Positions 1 to 12,394 are shown, numbered from the stretch's first letter. The stretch is DNA of 64,000 nucleotides from Anodontia alba (GCA_964016985.1 OZ024821.1:85471035-85535034); one strand, 5' to 3'. A program made the numbers and translations. Notes: a model not told the origin generated them from the sequence alone.

Positions 1-470
1 TACCGTTTCTTAATGTTGAGAGGCCCTTTTGGTAGGGGCGATGAATTTCACAATCATTTACACTATGGTGAAAATTATGCATACTTGAGAGAAACCCATT
101 GTTTGTATTCAAGGTTTGTACTGTTACCCAGAAGACACATAACGTTGAAAAAGGTTGGATCAATGTTGATTGAACATCTTTTTCAATGTTGTCTGTCCAC
201 TGGGTCAGTATTTAGGTTTTGTGGACCTATTAACAGTAATTCAGTTATAGTAAATGATCAATGCATGGTCGTATGTAATTATATTAAGTAGAATGCAACC
301 ATTAAAATCTTAAAGCTCTTCGTGATTTCTTATAATCCATTGGCTACCATTAGCAGGTATCCCATCAGGCACATATTGAAAAAACGTTGAATCAACATGG
401 ATTCAACGTTGGTTCCACGTTGAGTGCTCATTAGGATTTTTGTATCTTGTATATGTATATGTCTGTTTTT
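1..470. other. Non-coding, weakly repetitive leader
   Basis: No convincing gene is visible. The stretch 139-425 repeatedly carries variants of AACGTTGA and its complement (near 142, 161, 389 and 405), which suggests a degraded palindromic DNA element. The short open frames here have no recognisable domain. Confidence 0.4.
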
Positions 471-3400
471 AGCTCACCTGAGCCACAGGCTCAAGGTGAG
501 CTATTGTGATCACTCGCCGTCCGTCGTCGTCCGTCTGTCTGTCCGTCCGTTCACAATCTTTAAACAACATCTCCTCCTAAACCACTGATTGGATTTTGAC
601 CAAATTTCACAGGAATGATCCTTGGTTGATCCTCTTTCAAAGTTGTTCAAATGGTTCCGGTCCATTGCATATCTAGGTCACAGGAGCTAAAAATAGATTT
701 TTTAACTAAAAACTCAAAAAATCTTCTCGTCAGAAACCACTGGACCGATTTCAATAAAATTTTGCAGAAATGTTCCTTTGGTGATCCTCTACCAAGATTG
801 TTCAAGCCATTTGGATTCGTCAAAAAACATGGCCGCCAGGGGGCGGGGCTTATTTTCCCTATATATCTATATAGAAAACTTTAAAAATCTTCTTGTCAGA
901 AACCACTGGACCAATTTCAATATAATTTTGCAGAAATGTTCCTTTGGTGATCCTCTACCAAGATTATGCAAGCCTTTTGGATTCGTCAAAAAACATGGCC
1001 GCCAGGGGGCAGGGCTTATTTTCCTTATATTTCTGTATAGAAAACTTTAAAAATCTTCTTGTCAGAAACCACTAGACCCATTTCAATATAATTTTGCATA
1101 TATGTTTCTTTGGTGATCCTCTACGAAGATTGTTCGAGACATTTGGATTCGTCAAAAAACATGGCCGCCAGGGGACGGGGCTTATTTTCCCTATATATCT
1201 ATATAGAAAACTTTAAAAATCTTCTTGTCAGAAACCACCGGACCAGTTTCAATATAATTTTGCAGAAATGTTCCTTTGGTGATCCTCTACCAAGATTGTT
1301 CAAGCCTTTTGGATTCGTCAAAAAACATGGCCGCCAGGGGGCGGGGCTTATTTTCCCTATATATCTGTATAGAAAACTTCAAAAATCTTCTTGTCAGAAA
1401 CCACTAGACCGATTTCAATATAATTTTGCAGAAATGTTTCTTTGGTGATCCTCTACCAAGATTGTTCAAGACATTTGGATTGGTCAAAAAACATGTCCGC
1501 CAGGGGGCGGGGCTTATTTTCCCTATATATCTGTATAGAAAACTTTAAAAATCTTCTTGTCAGAAACCACTGGACCGATTTCAATATAATTTTGCAGAAA
1601 TGTTCCTTTGGTGATCCTCTACCAAGATTGTTCAAGCCATTTGGATTCGTCAAAAAACATGGCCGCCAGGGGGCGGGGCTTATTTTCCCTATATATCTAT
1701 ATAGAACTCTTTAAAAATCTTCTTGTCAGATACCACTAGACCGATTTCAATATAATTTTGCAGAAGTGTTCCTTTGGTGATCCTCTACCAAGATTGTTCA
1801 AGACATTTGGATTCGTCAAAAAACATGGCCGCCAGGGGGCGGGGCTTATTTTCCCTTTACATCTATATAGAAAACTTTAAAAGATCTTCTTGTCAGAAAC
1901 CACTGGACCGATTTCAATATAATTTTGCAGAAATGTTCCTTTGGTTATCCTCTACCAAGATTGTTCAAGCCATTTGGATTCGTCAAAAAACATGGCCGCC
2001 ACGGGGCGGGGCTTATTTTCCTTATATAATCTATATAGAAAACTTTAAAAATCTTCTTGTCAGAAACCACTAGACCGATTTCAATATAATTTTGCAGAAG
2101 TGTTCCTTTGGTAATCCTCTACCAAGATTGTTCAAGCCATTTGGATTCCTCAAAAAACATGGCCGCCAGGGGGCGGGGCTTATTTTCCCTTTACATCTTT
2201 ATAGAAAACTTTAAAAAATCTTCTTTTCAGTAATCACTGGCCCGATTTCTATATAATTTTGCAGAAGTGTTCCTTTGGTGATCCTCTACCAAGATTGTTC
2301 AAGCCATTTAGATTCGTCAAAAAACATGGCCGCTAGGGGGCGGGGCTTATTTTCCCTATATATCTATATCTTGTCAGAAACCACTGGACTGATTTCGGTA
2401 TAACATTGCAGGAATGTTTCTTTTGTAACCCTCTACCAAGATTGTTCAAGTCGTCATGATTTGTCAAAAAAACGTGGCTGCCAGGGTGCAGGGCTTAATT
2501 TTCCTAGATATCTATATAGAAAACTTTAAAATAAAAATCTTCGTCAGAAACCACTGGACTGATTTCATTATAACTTGGCAGAAATGTTTCCTTGTTGACC
2601 CTCTACCAAGATTGTTCAAGCCGTTATGATTTGTCAAAAAACATGGCCGCTAGGGGGCGGGGCATATTTTCCCTATATATCTATATAGAAAGCTTTAAAA
2701 ATCTTCTCTTAAGAAACTGTTGGATCAAGTTCAATGTAACTTGGCAGGAATGTTGCTTTGGTGACCTTCTACCAAGATTGTTCACGCCCTCATGATACAT
2801 CAAAAAACATGGCTGCCAGGGGGCGGGGCTTATTTTTCGTATATATCTGTATAGAAAACTTTAAAATTCTTCATGTCAGAAACCACCTATCTGATTTCAC
2901 TATTTCTTGGCAGGAATGTTGCTTTGGTGACCCTCTACCAAGATTGTTCAAGCAATCATGATTCATCAAAAAACATGGCTGCAAGGGGTGGGGATTATTT
3001 TCCCTATATATCTAAATAGAAAACTTTAAAAATCTTCTTGTCAGAAACCACTGGACCGATTTCAATATAACTTGGCAGGAATGTTCCTATGGTGACTCTC
3101 TACCAAGTTTGTTCAAGCAGTCATGATTCGTCAAAAAACATGGCCCTTAGGGGGTGGGACCGATTTCAGTATAACTTGGCAGAAATGTTTCCTTGGTGAC
3201 CCTTTACCAAGATTGTTCAAGCCGTCATGATTTGTCAGAAAACGTGGCTGCTAGGGGGCAGGGCTTATTTTCCCTGTATATCTATATACAAACATGTAGA
3301 AAACTTGAAAAAAATCTTCTTGTCAGAAACCACTGGACCGATTTCAATATAACTTGGCAGACATGTTTCCTTGGTGACCCTGTACCAAGATTGTTCAAGT

Positions 3401-4400
3401 AAGTGTGATTTGTCAAAAAACATGGCAGCTAGCGAGTGGGGCTTATTTTCCCTATATATATCTATATAGAAAACTTTAATAATCTTCTTGTCAGAAACCA
3501 CTGGACCGATTTCAATATAACCTAGCAGGAATGTTTCTTTGGTGACCCTCTACCAAGGTTGTTCAGGCTGTCATGATTCGTCAAAAAACATGGCCGCTAC
3601 GGGGCTGGGCTTATTTTCCCTATATATCTATATAAAAAACTTTAAATAATTTTCTTGTAAGAAACCGTTGCACCGAGTTCAATGTAACTTGACAGGAATG
3701 TTGCTTTGGTGACCTTCTACCAAGATTGTTCAAACCTTCATGATACGTCAAAAAACATGGCCCCCAGTGGGGGTGGGGCTTATTTTCTGTATATATCTGT
3801 ATAGAAAACTTTGAAATTCTTCTTGTCAAATACCCCCAGACCGATTTCAATGTTGCTTTGGTGACCCTCTACCAAGAATGTTCAAGCAATCCTGATTTGT
3901 CAAAAAACATAGCTGTTGGGAGGTGGGGCTTATTTTCCCTATATATCTAGATAGACAACTTTGAAAATCTTCTTGTCAGAAACCACTGAACCGATTTCAA
4001 TTTAACTTGGCAAGAATGTTCCTTTGGTGACCCTCTATTAAGTTTTTTCAAGCTGTCATGATTAGTCAAAAAAAAAAACACAAAAAAAACCCGGCTATTA
4101 TGGGGTAGGGCTTTATAGCTATATAAAACACTTTAAAAATCTTTTTGTCAGAAACCACTGGACCAATTTCAATATAACTTGGCAGAAATGTTCCTTTGGT
4201 GACCCTCTTTCAAGATTGAGTTGTCATGATGCGTTAAAAAGAAAAAAAAACATGGCTGCTGTTGGGGGTTGGTTGGGGAGTGGGGGAGGGTGGTGCAGGG
4301 CTATAAAATTTAGAGCAGTGGCTGAAACTTCAACAGTAATATAAGTATGCAAATCTGTTTGCTCAGGTGAGCGATATAGGACCATCATGGTCCTCTTGTT
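471..4400 (+). mobile_element. Satellite-bearing element, family A (copy 1)
   Basis: The element starts with a short hairpin (AGCTCACCTGAGC, then GCTCAAGGTGAGCT) and a CCGTC-rich leader. It ends with GCTCAGGTGAGCGATATAGG, a perfect small hairpin (GGACCATCATGGTCC) and CTCTTGTT. Between lies a long tandem array. The same 5' end recurs at 62746, and closely related ends recur at 16679/20513 and 31734/34458 around a different array. No transposase is present, so it is presumably non-autonomous. Non-autonomous Helitron-like elements of bivalves can carry internal satellites, but the canonical CTRR 3' end is not seen, so the class is left open. Confidence 0.7.
690..4300. repeat. ~166-bp tandem array inside family A carrier
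   Basis: About 21-22 head-to-tail units, each with GAAACCACTGGACCGATTTC, CCAAGATTGTTCAAG, AAACATGGCCGCC and CTATATATCTATATAG. Units before about 2350 carry TTTTGCAGAAATG. Later units carry ACTTGGCAGGAATG and are more diverged. The 90-residue frames repeatedly opened here simply follow the array and are not genes. Confidence 0.9.
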
Positions 4401-5099
4401 TTTTGATTGTGAGCGATATAATATAGACTAGTATCAACACGTAAACCAGGCAATGCAGTGTTGAACCTTACACAGGGAAAAGTTGGGTGTACATGTCTTT
4501 TCTTATTTCTGCTCTAAAACATAGACCATGTGGGTAATCGGTTAAAGCACCACTATTATACTGCAAGTGTGTATTTTTTCTTTTCTCATTGTTTACTGCC
4601 CAAACAGTCGCACTATGTTGCACAGACGTGCTAACCAATGTAAATAGTCCGTCAAGTGGTTCAAACACACTGCAAAGAAGACCACGGTAAACCTTATCTT
4701 ACATGTGTTGGGAAAGTGAGGTGTATATTTCTTATTTCAGCTCTGGAACAAAGTAAATTGGAATGTACTCGTTGGAACCGCCATAACTTTTTTCATCTAA
4801 AAAGTTTATCTTTATTAATGCAGCATATATATGTTAACGCTTACAGGGACTTTACCACTGGCCATGGTCTGTAAAACAGAAAAAATTCAATGACATAAAG
4901 TAAACACTGAAAACATGTCATGCATACATCTACTATTCTCACACAGATATGTTTGATACTTGACCCGCATTTCTTCTTCTTCTTCTTCTTCATCTTCTTC
5001 CACAGTAAGGGTAGGAATCATCTTAGATTGTCGGTTACCCTGCATAAAACTGCGATGCCCGATAAAACAGATAAAAGCCCCCACATCCCCGGTTAAAAC
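4401..5099. other. No gene seen
   Basis: Unique-looking AT-rich sequence. Two imperfect direct repeats sharing CTTATTTC(T/A)GCTCT lie near 4505 and 4730. A CTT-type microsatellite sits near the right end. Confidence 0.4.
4971..5000. repeat. (TTC)n microsatellite
   Basis: About ten TTC units with one CAT interruption. Confidence 0.85.
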
Positions 5100-6421
5100 T
5101 ATGTACATATTGGTGTTTTTCTAGTAGGGTCGCAAGAGTAGGGAAGACTGGCTTGAGAGCCCTTCCCTGAATTCCTGCAGGGTCTGGACGTCGGTAACAG
5201 AGGTAGGTAGCCGATTCCAATCACTGATAGTACGAGGGTAAAAGGAGTACTTGTATATGTCTTTGGTTGCCTGTAGTTGATGCAGATGTTGGGAACCTCT
5301 CGTACGGGTGTCGTTTGGTTGGATGTAGTCTGTAGTGACATTGACCGAACCGTTCTGAATACGGAACAACATAGAGAGTCTACCTGTGAACCATCTATGC
5401 TGTAGAGACTCCCACCCAAGGCTCTGGACCATGTTGGTGACACATCCTGGTGTTTGTTCGGTGTAGTTTCGATGAACAAAGTGGGCAGCTCTGCGCTGGA
5501 CTTGTTTCAGGTTGTGAACATCGCTGGTTTGGTGAGGGTCCCAAACAGTGGAGGAGTACTTGAGCACGGGTCTTACTACAGTTGTGTAAGCAGCTGACTT
5601 CACTGGGGCTGTACAGTCTCCTAGGTTTCGTCAGATAAAGCTGAGAGTTTTATTAGCCTTGTTGACTGTATTATCAATGTGTTTTTTCCATGTGAGGTCC
5701 TCTACCTCCAAGGTATAGCCGTGAATTTGGTAGTTGGTCTTAATGATCTTTCTCCTGTTTGTGCTGATTCTAATGACCGTGCACCTCTCAGGATGAAATT
5801 TCATTTGCCAGGTATCTTCCCATCTCTCAATTTTGACAAATCTTCTTGTAGGAGGGCTGAGTCTTGGCTTGATGTGACATGTCTATAGAGCAGACAGTCA
5901 TCAGCAAATAATCTGGCATCTGCGTGTTTTGTGGACTGGCAGGTCATTGATGAAGGCCATTAAGAGTAAGGGCTCGAGTACGGTTCCCTGCAGCACCCCA
6001 GAAAGTATTTTGGCTTCTGTAGACTCGGTCTCTTCCAGCAAATATTGTTTCCTTTGGCTCAAGAAAGATTCAATACAGCGTAGAGTGGATTCTCGGACAC
6101 CGTAGCAGTCAAGCTTGTGCAGAAAGCGATGATGAGGCACTTTATCAAATGCCTTGGCAAAATCAAGAAGGATGACATCAACCTGGCCCTTGAATGTCAT
6201 ATTTCTTGCAATTTCCTGTATTGTTGTGATGAGCTGAGTTTCACAAGACTGTCTGGCTCTAAACCCTTGCTGTTTCTCTGTAAGAATCTGGTTCTTGTCG
6301 AAATGCCTCATCACTGAACTATGAACAATGTGTTTAAGGACTTTACAGGCTATTGAGGTAAGTGAGACTGGGCGATGGTTTGATGGGATGTGCTTCTCTC
6401 CCTTCTTGAAGATGGGAACTA
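5100..6421 (-). pseudogene. Non-LTR retrotransposon reverse transcriptase, C-terminal part
   Basis: Read on the minus strand, this is the 3' part of a LINE reverse transcriptase. Around 6314-5900 the translation holds the RT core: GFRARQSCETQL, VDVILLDFAKAFDKVPH (catalytic Asp block), and SGVLQGTVLEPLL where SGV.QGSVLGPLLF is usual. FADD is encoded near 5890-5913. Around 5603-5121 lies the thumb/C-terminal domain (VVRPVLKYSSTVWDPH, QVQRRAAHFV, FYPRTISDWNRLP). This order is typical of CR1/jockey-type elements of marine invertebrates. Frameshifts separate the segments, so it is dead. It is contiguous with 6780-7364 once the MITE at 6422-6779 is set aside, since GDWKNGF on one side leads into VPIFKKG on the other. 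Confidence 0.85.
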
Positions 6422-6779
6422 CAGTCGAACCTCAATAGCTCGAACACCGATGGCTCGTTTACCATGGCTAATTTGAACTCGTTTTTGAGTCCCTATGAAA
6501 TTCTTTTGCTAGCTCAAGAAAACAAATAGTTAGGGAAATTTCCTTACTCTATCATGAAATTGTATGTTGTATGTACTCATTAGAATTGCCTCATCGAGGC
6601 AATTCTAATGAGTACACACAACATACAATTATTGTGTAGAAAATTGAAAAGATTTCCTTAAATTATCGCTATTTGCTTCCTGACCTGGCATCATGAATAA
6701 CCCTCAGTGGCTCGAACTACCCATATCTCAATAAAAGTTCTATGGTCCCAAAGATGTTCGAGCCATTGAAGTTCGACTG
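6422..6779. mobile_element. Tc1/mariner-pogo-like MITE, 358 bp, inside the LINE
   Basis: ITRs begin CAGTCGAACCTCAATAGCTC on the left and, complemented, CAGTCGAACTTCAATGGCTC on the right. They are flanked by TA on both sides (6420-6421 and 6780-6781). The centre is a hairpin with GTACTCATTAGAATTGCCTC and its complement. Removing the element and one TA restores the flanking RT reading. A second copy lies at 44106-44463. Confidence 0.85.
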
Positions 6780-7364
6780 TATAAAGCCGTTCTTCCAGTC
6801 CCCGGGTATTTCGCCAGTATCAAGGGAGTATTGGTACAGTCTGGTCAGTAACAGTGATAACTGATGAGCACCAACCTTCAAGACAAATGCAGGGATACTA
6901 TCAAGGCCTGTTGCCTTGTGGGTCTTGAGATCCAAGAGAAGACTGGACATTGATTTTCTCCATCGAAGGGTGAGGGCTAGGTCCTTTAGAGGGCAGGTTG
7001 GTCATATCTTCTCTGGTGTATACGCCGAGATGAACTGATTGTTTAGGATCTCAACTTTAGAGCTGCTATCACTGTGCATGAATCCATCTTTGTTCTTCAG
7101 AGGGGCAATACCTGTAGATTCTTGTCTTCTGCTCTTGATGTAGGACCAGAACACTTTGGGTTTTTCTTGCAGGTTTTTACTAATGACATCTTCCATATAC
7201 CGTCTTTGAGCAGACCTGAGGTCTCGCTGGGTCTGGCACTTAATTTTTCTGTATCTCTCCCAGTCAGCAGGACTCTTAGTGTGCTTCGCCTTCTTGTAGG
7301 CTGTATACATTGTATTTTCACTTCATAGTACGATGGAGCTTTGTATCTACCCATGGGTGTGTAT
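6780..7364 (-). pseudogene. Non-LTR retrotransposon, linker and RT N-terminal part
   Basis: The minus-strand translation gives a basic linker (MYTAYKKAKHTKSPADWERY, then VFWSYIKSRR) followed by the RT entry motif (HKATGLDSIPAFVLK, LDTGEIPGDWKNGF). KATG.D.IP and DWK..... are hallmark RT1-RT2 features of LINEs. It belongs to the same element as 5100-6421 and 9156-9460. The hAT-like element at 7365 interrupts it. Confidence 0.85.
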
Positions 7365-9155
7365 CAGTGCTCGAGAAATATTGAAAAATGAATCGGTCCA
7401 GCCGATGACATCATCACCTAACTAATTTCCATAGGAAAAAACATTTGATACTTGTCACGAAAACTAATGACAATAAGTGAAGTCCTATGAATTAATCCCG
7501 ATTTCCGTACAATGGTCGTACATTGTTGTGTTTGGTGGAGTTCTTGGTTTTAATTATTTAAAGACGTTTTAGCTATGCATGTAAAAGCAAATACAAAACT
7601 AGAACGTGTTGTAGGCAAAGCGGACATGATAGAAGACATCATACTTGATTGACATGTGGACAGGGGAGACAACCTGATATGGCTGAGAGTATAATTACCG
7701 GGACCATATACATGACAAGACTCTAGGACAAGAATTGTTGTTTGCGCTACCCATCATGTAAAATGGGAAAGAAAAAAAATAAAAATACGAAATGTACCAT
7801 GTTATTGCGATACTTCTTTAATTTCCTGAGATTATTTTCTTTTCACTATTGATCAAACCAAGGCCGTTGGCGGCGGTCCGGCAAGTCTGGTGAGCGCCGG
7901 GCCATTTTTTTGGCCGAGTTTGCTTTCGGCCATACCACTTTTTTTTTTCAGCCTTTTCTGTTGTGTGTACTCACTGTCTGTGAAATTGTTTAATCGCATT
8001 ATCAAAGGTGCCGCATTTAATACCTGTTTTGTTAAACGCTCGTGGCTCGTTTCACCTGTTAGCCTGTCCAAGGTGTGAAAACAAATCAGTCACACGTCAT
8101 GCCAAACACTGCAATCATTATAATGACACCTGTTTGATTTAATTCATTAACTTTAAAGTATTAGTATCAATAGATGATATAAGACATGATTAACTCATTG
8201 AGCTTTGATCCAGAATGAGTTAAAGAGCGCCATAGAAGAAAGTTTAAATCCCCTCAGTCTATTTTTCTAATTATTCTAAATCAAAAAACATGTCGGTCGG
8301 CAAGTTATGTATAAAACTTTTTGACTTTGAATGCAAGAATATTCTTAATCCTGAAACTGTATCGAAAGTAACACCGCCTGATGAGACCCGCAGTGGGGTC
8401 GAAATAGTTGTTTAAGATTTGCCAGTCTTATTCTGTTTATGTTAAACTGGCTAAATTCTTGGCCAGAATGACTGAAATTCTGGCCCCCTGCAAAAGCTTC
8501 CAAAATGCATTAAAACGCACATAATTCAAAAATTTTCTCTGGGGAAATCCCGCAAACCCCCCCACCCCCTTACGAGAGGGGGGAAATCCCCCCTCCTGTG
8601 CTCTCCCCCTCTCGTGCCTTCGGCACTCGCTGCTAATCTCTGCCGGACCACTTTCCACTACCCCGTGACGGGCATGCAAACATGGTAAAGAAACTGCTGA
8701 AGTAATTATCATTCCGCACCGCATCATTGAAGACCAATTAAGTGTTGCACTTTACAAACACAGCAAAACAGATTTCTTTTTAACTATCAAAACATCAAAC
8801 ACATCAAGGAGTCTTTAAACTTCAGTAATAGCGCCTGAAGCTAATTACTTTCAGACGACCACTGTAATCTCGCGAGACGAGATAACGCGATGAACTACGA
8901 GATCTCAGGTAATTTGTTTACACAACTTGACTCAAGGCGATTAATGGATTAGTCATGCATAATTAACGGATTGACATCTGAGCTAGGTAAGTTTAGAATT
9001 TGAGAAAATCCTAAATATCTGACAGAATCGGAGAAAATTTCCTTAGTGTTGGGCCAGTATGGGACCGATTTTTTTGGCTTTTGGCTGTTTCAAATCAGTC
9101 CCAATTTCTGAATTTTGGTCTGGGACCGAAAGAATTCCAGTTTTCCCGAGCCCTG
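7365..9155. mobile_element. hAT-like non-autonomous element, 1.79 kb
   Basis: The left end reads CAGTGCTCGAGAAAT and the right end, complemented, CAGGGCTCGGGAAAAC. Both ends are flanked by the same 8-bp GTGTGTAT (7357-7364 and 9156-9163). CAGGG-type ends and an 8-bp duplication are the hAT signature. The host LINE translation resumes in order across the insertion. No intact transposase or hAT dimerisation domain was recognised inside. Short minus-strand frames (8437-8727, 7853-8071) have no identifiable domain. Confidence 0.8.
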
Positions 9156-9460
9156 GTGTGTATGCCTGGCTGCTGTATGCTTGGTTGGTACATGGTTGGT
9201 GATCTCTTGGTCAGTCACTCCTTTGATGTCTTGCCACATGTTGTCTACTGAGTTGAAGGAGGAAGCAAAAAATCTTTCACTATATTTGGTGAGAGCTGCC
9301 TTAATTCCTTCAATATCAGTCTTCTTCCTCAGGTAGATCGTCCTTTTTGTTTTGGTCTTGATCTGACTGGTTGGTGGGCTGTGTCGAACAGTACGATGTT
9401 GTGGTCACTCCTCTCTGATATTGGGGGTAGGGGCAAATCTGTCAATACCCAGAATGGTTG
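9156..9460 (-). pseudogene. Non-LTR retrotransposon endonuclease, C-terminal end
   Basis: The minus-strand translation contains SDHNIVLFDTAHQPV, the SDH...V block that closes the APE-type endonuclease domain of LINEs. A linker region (VDNMWQDIKGVTDQ) continues towards the hAT insertion. This is the 5'-most recognisable piece of the LINE that continues at 7364 and 6421. A frameshift lies near 9330. Confidence 0.75.
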
Positions 9461-10155
9461 GGGGTCACTTTTTACTTTCATCAATATACCATAGACAGTT
9501 TTATTTTTAACAAGTTTCTTCTCAAAATACCCATATTACAAGGTGCTTTTTTGGTATTTCCATGTGCTTTCCGGTAATTTGGTTACCTTTCGGTATTTTG
9601 GTGCTTTCTGGTATTTCTATGGACCCTAATGTCAATGCATTGTTCACTCTTACCATTAATATTCCCTTAGGAGGTTTAATGCAAGCTGACACCCATTATT
9701 ATGAAATTAATCACCATCGTAATATTTATTGAGGATTTAAATAACATTTTTGTGATTGAAATACATGTATGATTTGTAACTTTCTAATTCCAAACTCATC
9801 ATGACAAAAATTTACCGGATCACACTGCCATATAATAATATTACCTAATTATTTGATGCTTAACTGAGCTAAGGTTTATAAAGTATGTTCATGTGTTACA
9901 ATTGATCAAAATAAGACACAGAGTATATAAACGGACTAGATATTCCCCCAAAAAACTATTTATTAAGGAAACAAAAAAAAAATAATTTTTTTTTGAGTGT
10001 GTTCCGGTAATTACCAGTGTGTTCCGGTGTTTTGGTGTGTTCTGGTATTACTATAAACCATCTGTGATTTGTTCTCAAATGTGTACCCTTAAATTAAATT
10101 TATGGCCAAAAATTAGTCTGGCTTATGCAATTTCTATAGTAAAGTGAATTTTTTA
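9461..10155. other. No gene; short CCGGT-type repeats
   Basis: Two clusters of phrases such as GTGCTTTCCGGTAATT (9545-9615) and GTGTTCCGGTAATTACC (9998-10055) face each other loosely and resemble eroded transposon ends. No coding evidence. Confidence 0.4.
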
Positions 10156-10735
10156 GGTATTTGGGATTACCGAAATCCAATATCATCTTCATCTTCTAGT
10201 CCCTCTGGAACATTCTCATACATATGTGATATTTACATGTGTGTCAGGAGGTCCACGGTGCAGGTAACAACAGGTTAAAAAAAACATGCCTCTCTGCCTC
10301 TCAGACGGTCTAGGGAGCTTTGGTGCCAATCCTTGCTTTGAAGACATCTAGGCAAGGTGCTGTGGTGAGCTCAGCTGGCAAGCTGTTCCATATTTACTGG
10401 AATCTACCGAAATCTAATATTAATTACCGAAATCCAACTGTATTATCAGGTTTAGCATGATTTGTGTAAGTTTAGACATATACACTGTTAAATAATATAT
10501 AAACAGATAATATGTCCAAGTTTGGAAGAATATTTTGGAATAATAACAGTTTTATTTACGTTTTTACAATTTTCATAGATGGAGTTACTTCCCTTTGTAG
10601 TTTAGCTCTGTGACGGGTACTTAGAAATACGGAACACAGCTAAATATTTTTCATATGATTCCCAGAAATAAGATTTGATTTTTCCTGCACTGGAAACGAT
10701 GCAAACATGAAATGTCAAGATATAAGGCATGAAAT
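10156..10735 (+). repeat. Left long ITR of the MULE
   Basis: Pairs with 16034-16618. Matching blocks include TTTGTGTAAGTTTAGACATA, TATGTCCAAGTTTGGAAGA and ATGGAGTTACTTCCCTT. The arm is split by a foreign segment at about 10188-10388 that is absent from the right arm. Confidence 0.8.
10188..10388 (-). mobile_element. LINE 3'-fragment inserted in the left ITR
   Basis: This 200-bp segment is missing from the right ITR, where the flanking CCAATAT and TATTTAC are joined. On the minus strand it reads like the C-terminal tail of a LINE RT (for example NMEQLASLAHHSTLP). It is probably a truncated retrotransposition event. Confidence 0.55.
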
Positions 10736-11242
10736 GTCAAAACTGTTGTATTTCAAAATGTCATCTGCTGGATGTTGATAACAAATTTGATCTTAGCATA
10801 CAATAGATAACCTCATTTGAGTGTTTTATAAAAAATGTTTTCCTGTCTGGTGGGTCTGAAAACTAATACAGGTCATTATTACACAGCTGTTTATTTTACC
10901 ATTACCACTCTTTGATATAATTCAGCTGCTGATAAAATGAAGATATTTTTGCATATTCTTCCTGCAAAAAAGATTCAACTTTTCCAGCTTAGTGTCTGCA
11001 TTGGATATGATAAACATGAAATGTCAAAACCCGTTATCCAGAAAAATATTTTAAATTGTCATCTGCTGAAATTTTTATCCAGGTGCTAAGGGTAAACTCT
11101 TTCCATGCCATGCCTTTGCACCATCAGATTAGTTTTAGTCTGGGCAGATAACCAAAGAGGGCAAATAGAGATAAAATATTGCAAGACATGTCTTATACTT
11201 GCACTGTTTTATTCCATGTTTAATCAATTCAGTGTAATAAAA

Positions 11243-11294
11243 TCTCTCTCTCTCCCTCTCTTTCTCTCTCCCTCTCTTTCTCTCTCTCTCTCTC
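11243..11294. repeat. (TC)n microsatellite
   Basis: CTCTCT runs with occasional CC and TTT interruptions. Confidence 0.9.
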
Positions 11295-11349
11295 AAAACA
11301 ACATAAAGTATATAAAAACACAATGTATAGTCAAAAATCATCTTATTAA

Positions 11350-11480
11350 ACTAAACCCAGATCAGACGCCACAGAATGTTGCATCTGATCTGGGCCTACG
11401 TACACTGTTTGCATAAGATACAGAAATTTCTATTAAACATAGTGAACATAGTAATGATGAAAAAGCAATCTTTTAAAAGG
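11350..11480. repeat. MITE fragment with AGATCAGA hairpin core
   Basis: CCCAGATCAGACGCC faces GCATCTGATCTGGG. The 3' flank resembles that of the copy at 12395-12520. Confidence 0.6.
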
Positions 11481-11601
11481 GAGGCTTCCCCGGTTTTAAA
11501 ATTAAAAATCCGCCATTAAAAGATGCACAAGAAAAGGTTCTTAGCATTTTCAAATTTACACTAGTCAAATGCATGTGCGCAGCAAAATAAAACATATGAC
11601 T

Positions 11602-11876
11602 GGGTTCATACACACCAGGGAAATGTCAGGGAAATTTTTATTTTTTTTCCAAGGTCAGGGAATTCTGTGATGTGTCAGGAAAAAATGAAATTTTGCAGAA
11701 ATGTTAGGGAAAGGTCAGGGAATTTTCCACTTCATCCTGATGATTCTGGGATGTTTGGTCTAGATTATTTTTCTTGCTAAATTCTTAAAATTTGCGGCTC
11801 CAATATTGTCAGTGAAATTTGAATTCATGTCAGGGAAATGTCAGGGAATTTTGGTCTATCCTAAATGTATGAATCC
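11602..11876. mobile_element. MITE with GGGTTCATACA ends
   Basis: Ends GGGTTCATACA and TGTATGAATCC are inverted. Inside, the phrase GTCAGGGAAATGTCAGGGAA occurs near both ends, with further GTCAGGGAA copies between. No duplication of the target was identified. Confidence 0.6.
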
Positions 11877-12075
11877 TGCATGACCTCTGGCATGATTCTG
11901 TACTAGTCTGACCAGGGACTACACGATCTGTCACTCATCCAGCCATATTTAGACACAAGTCTTGATGTTTCATGTGAATCGTCTACCAACAGATGAGTCA
12001 CATGAAATATCGATACTTGTTTTCTTTGAAAATGTCTTTTATCTATGGAAAAAAATGTTTTAAACTATTTGTTCA

Positions 12076-12325
12076 AAGACATGGACTGACTGGCAAGCGA
12101 TACAGCCTATCCACACCTGCATGCCATTATGTCAGTCCATGTACCGCCTGCTAATAGTATGCCATTATTATTGTCAATGCTGTTGCTATTATTATTTTAC
12201 ATACTTTTTTATGTTTCCTAATCAATTAAGAATGTTGACCGGCCCGAAGACATGGACCGACTGACATGCTGTACGGACCGTCCACACTCGCATGCCATTA
12301 TGTCAGTCCATGTAGCATATGCAAA
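12076..12325. repeat. Pair of ACATGGAC(T/C)GAC hairpins
   Basis: Two ~75-bp hairpins in the same orientation (12076-12153 and 12247-12325). Each begins ACATGGACTGAC or ACATGGACCGAC and ends GCATGCCATTATGTCAGTCC. They are about 70-80% alike. Confidence 0.7.
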
Positions 12326-12394
12326 TAGAATGTCTGAAATAGGATATGCGTGTATCCACGAAAATTACACATTAAAAAAGACGATTTGTAAACG

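Noticed and set aside
778..2073. Repeated ~90-codon frames starting MVILYQDCS
   Set aside because: They recur once per two satellite units and follow the tandem array; no start context, domain or splice signal supports them.
11135..11416. Small coding frames on both strands
   Set aside because: They run through the TC microsatellite and a MITE hairpin.
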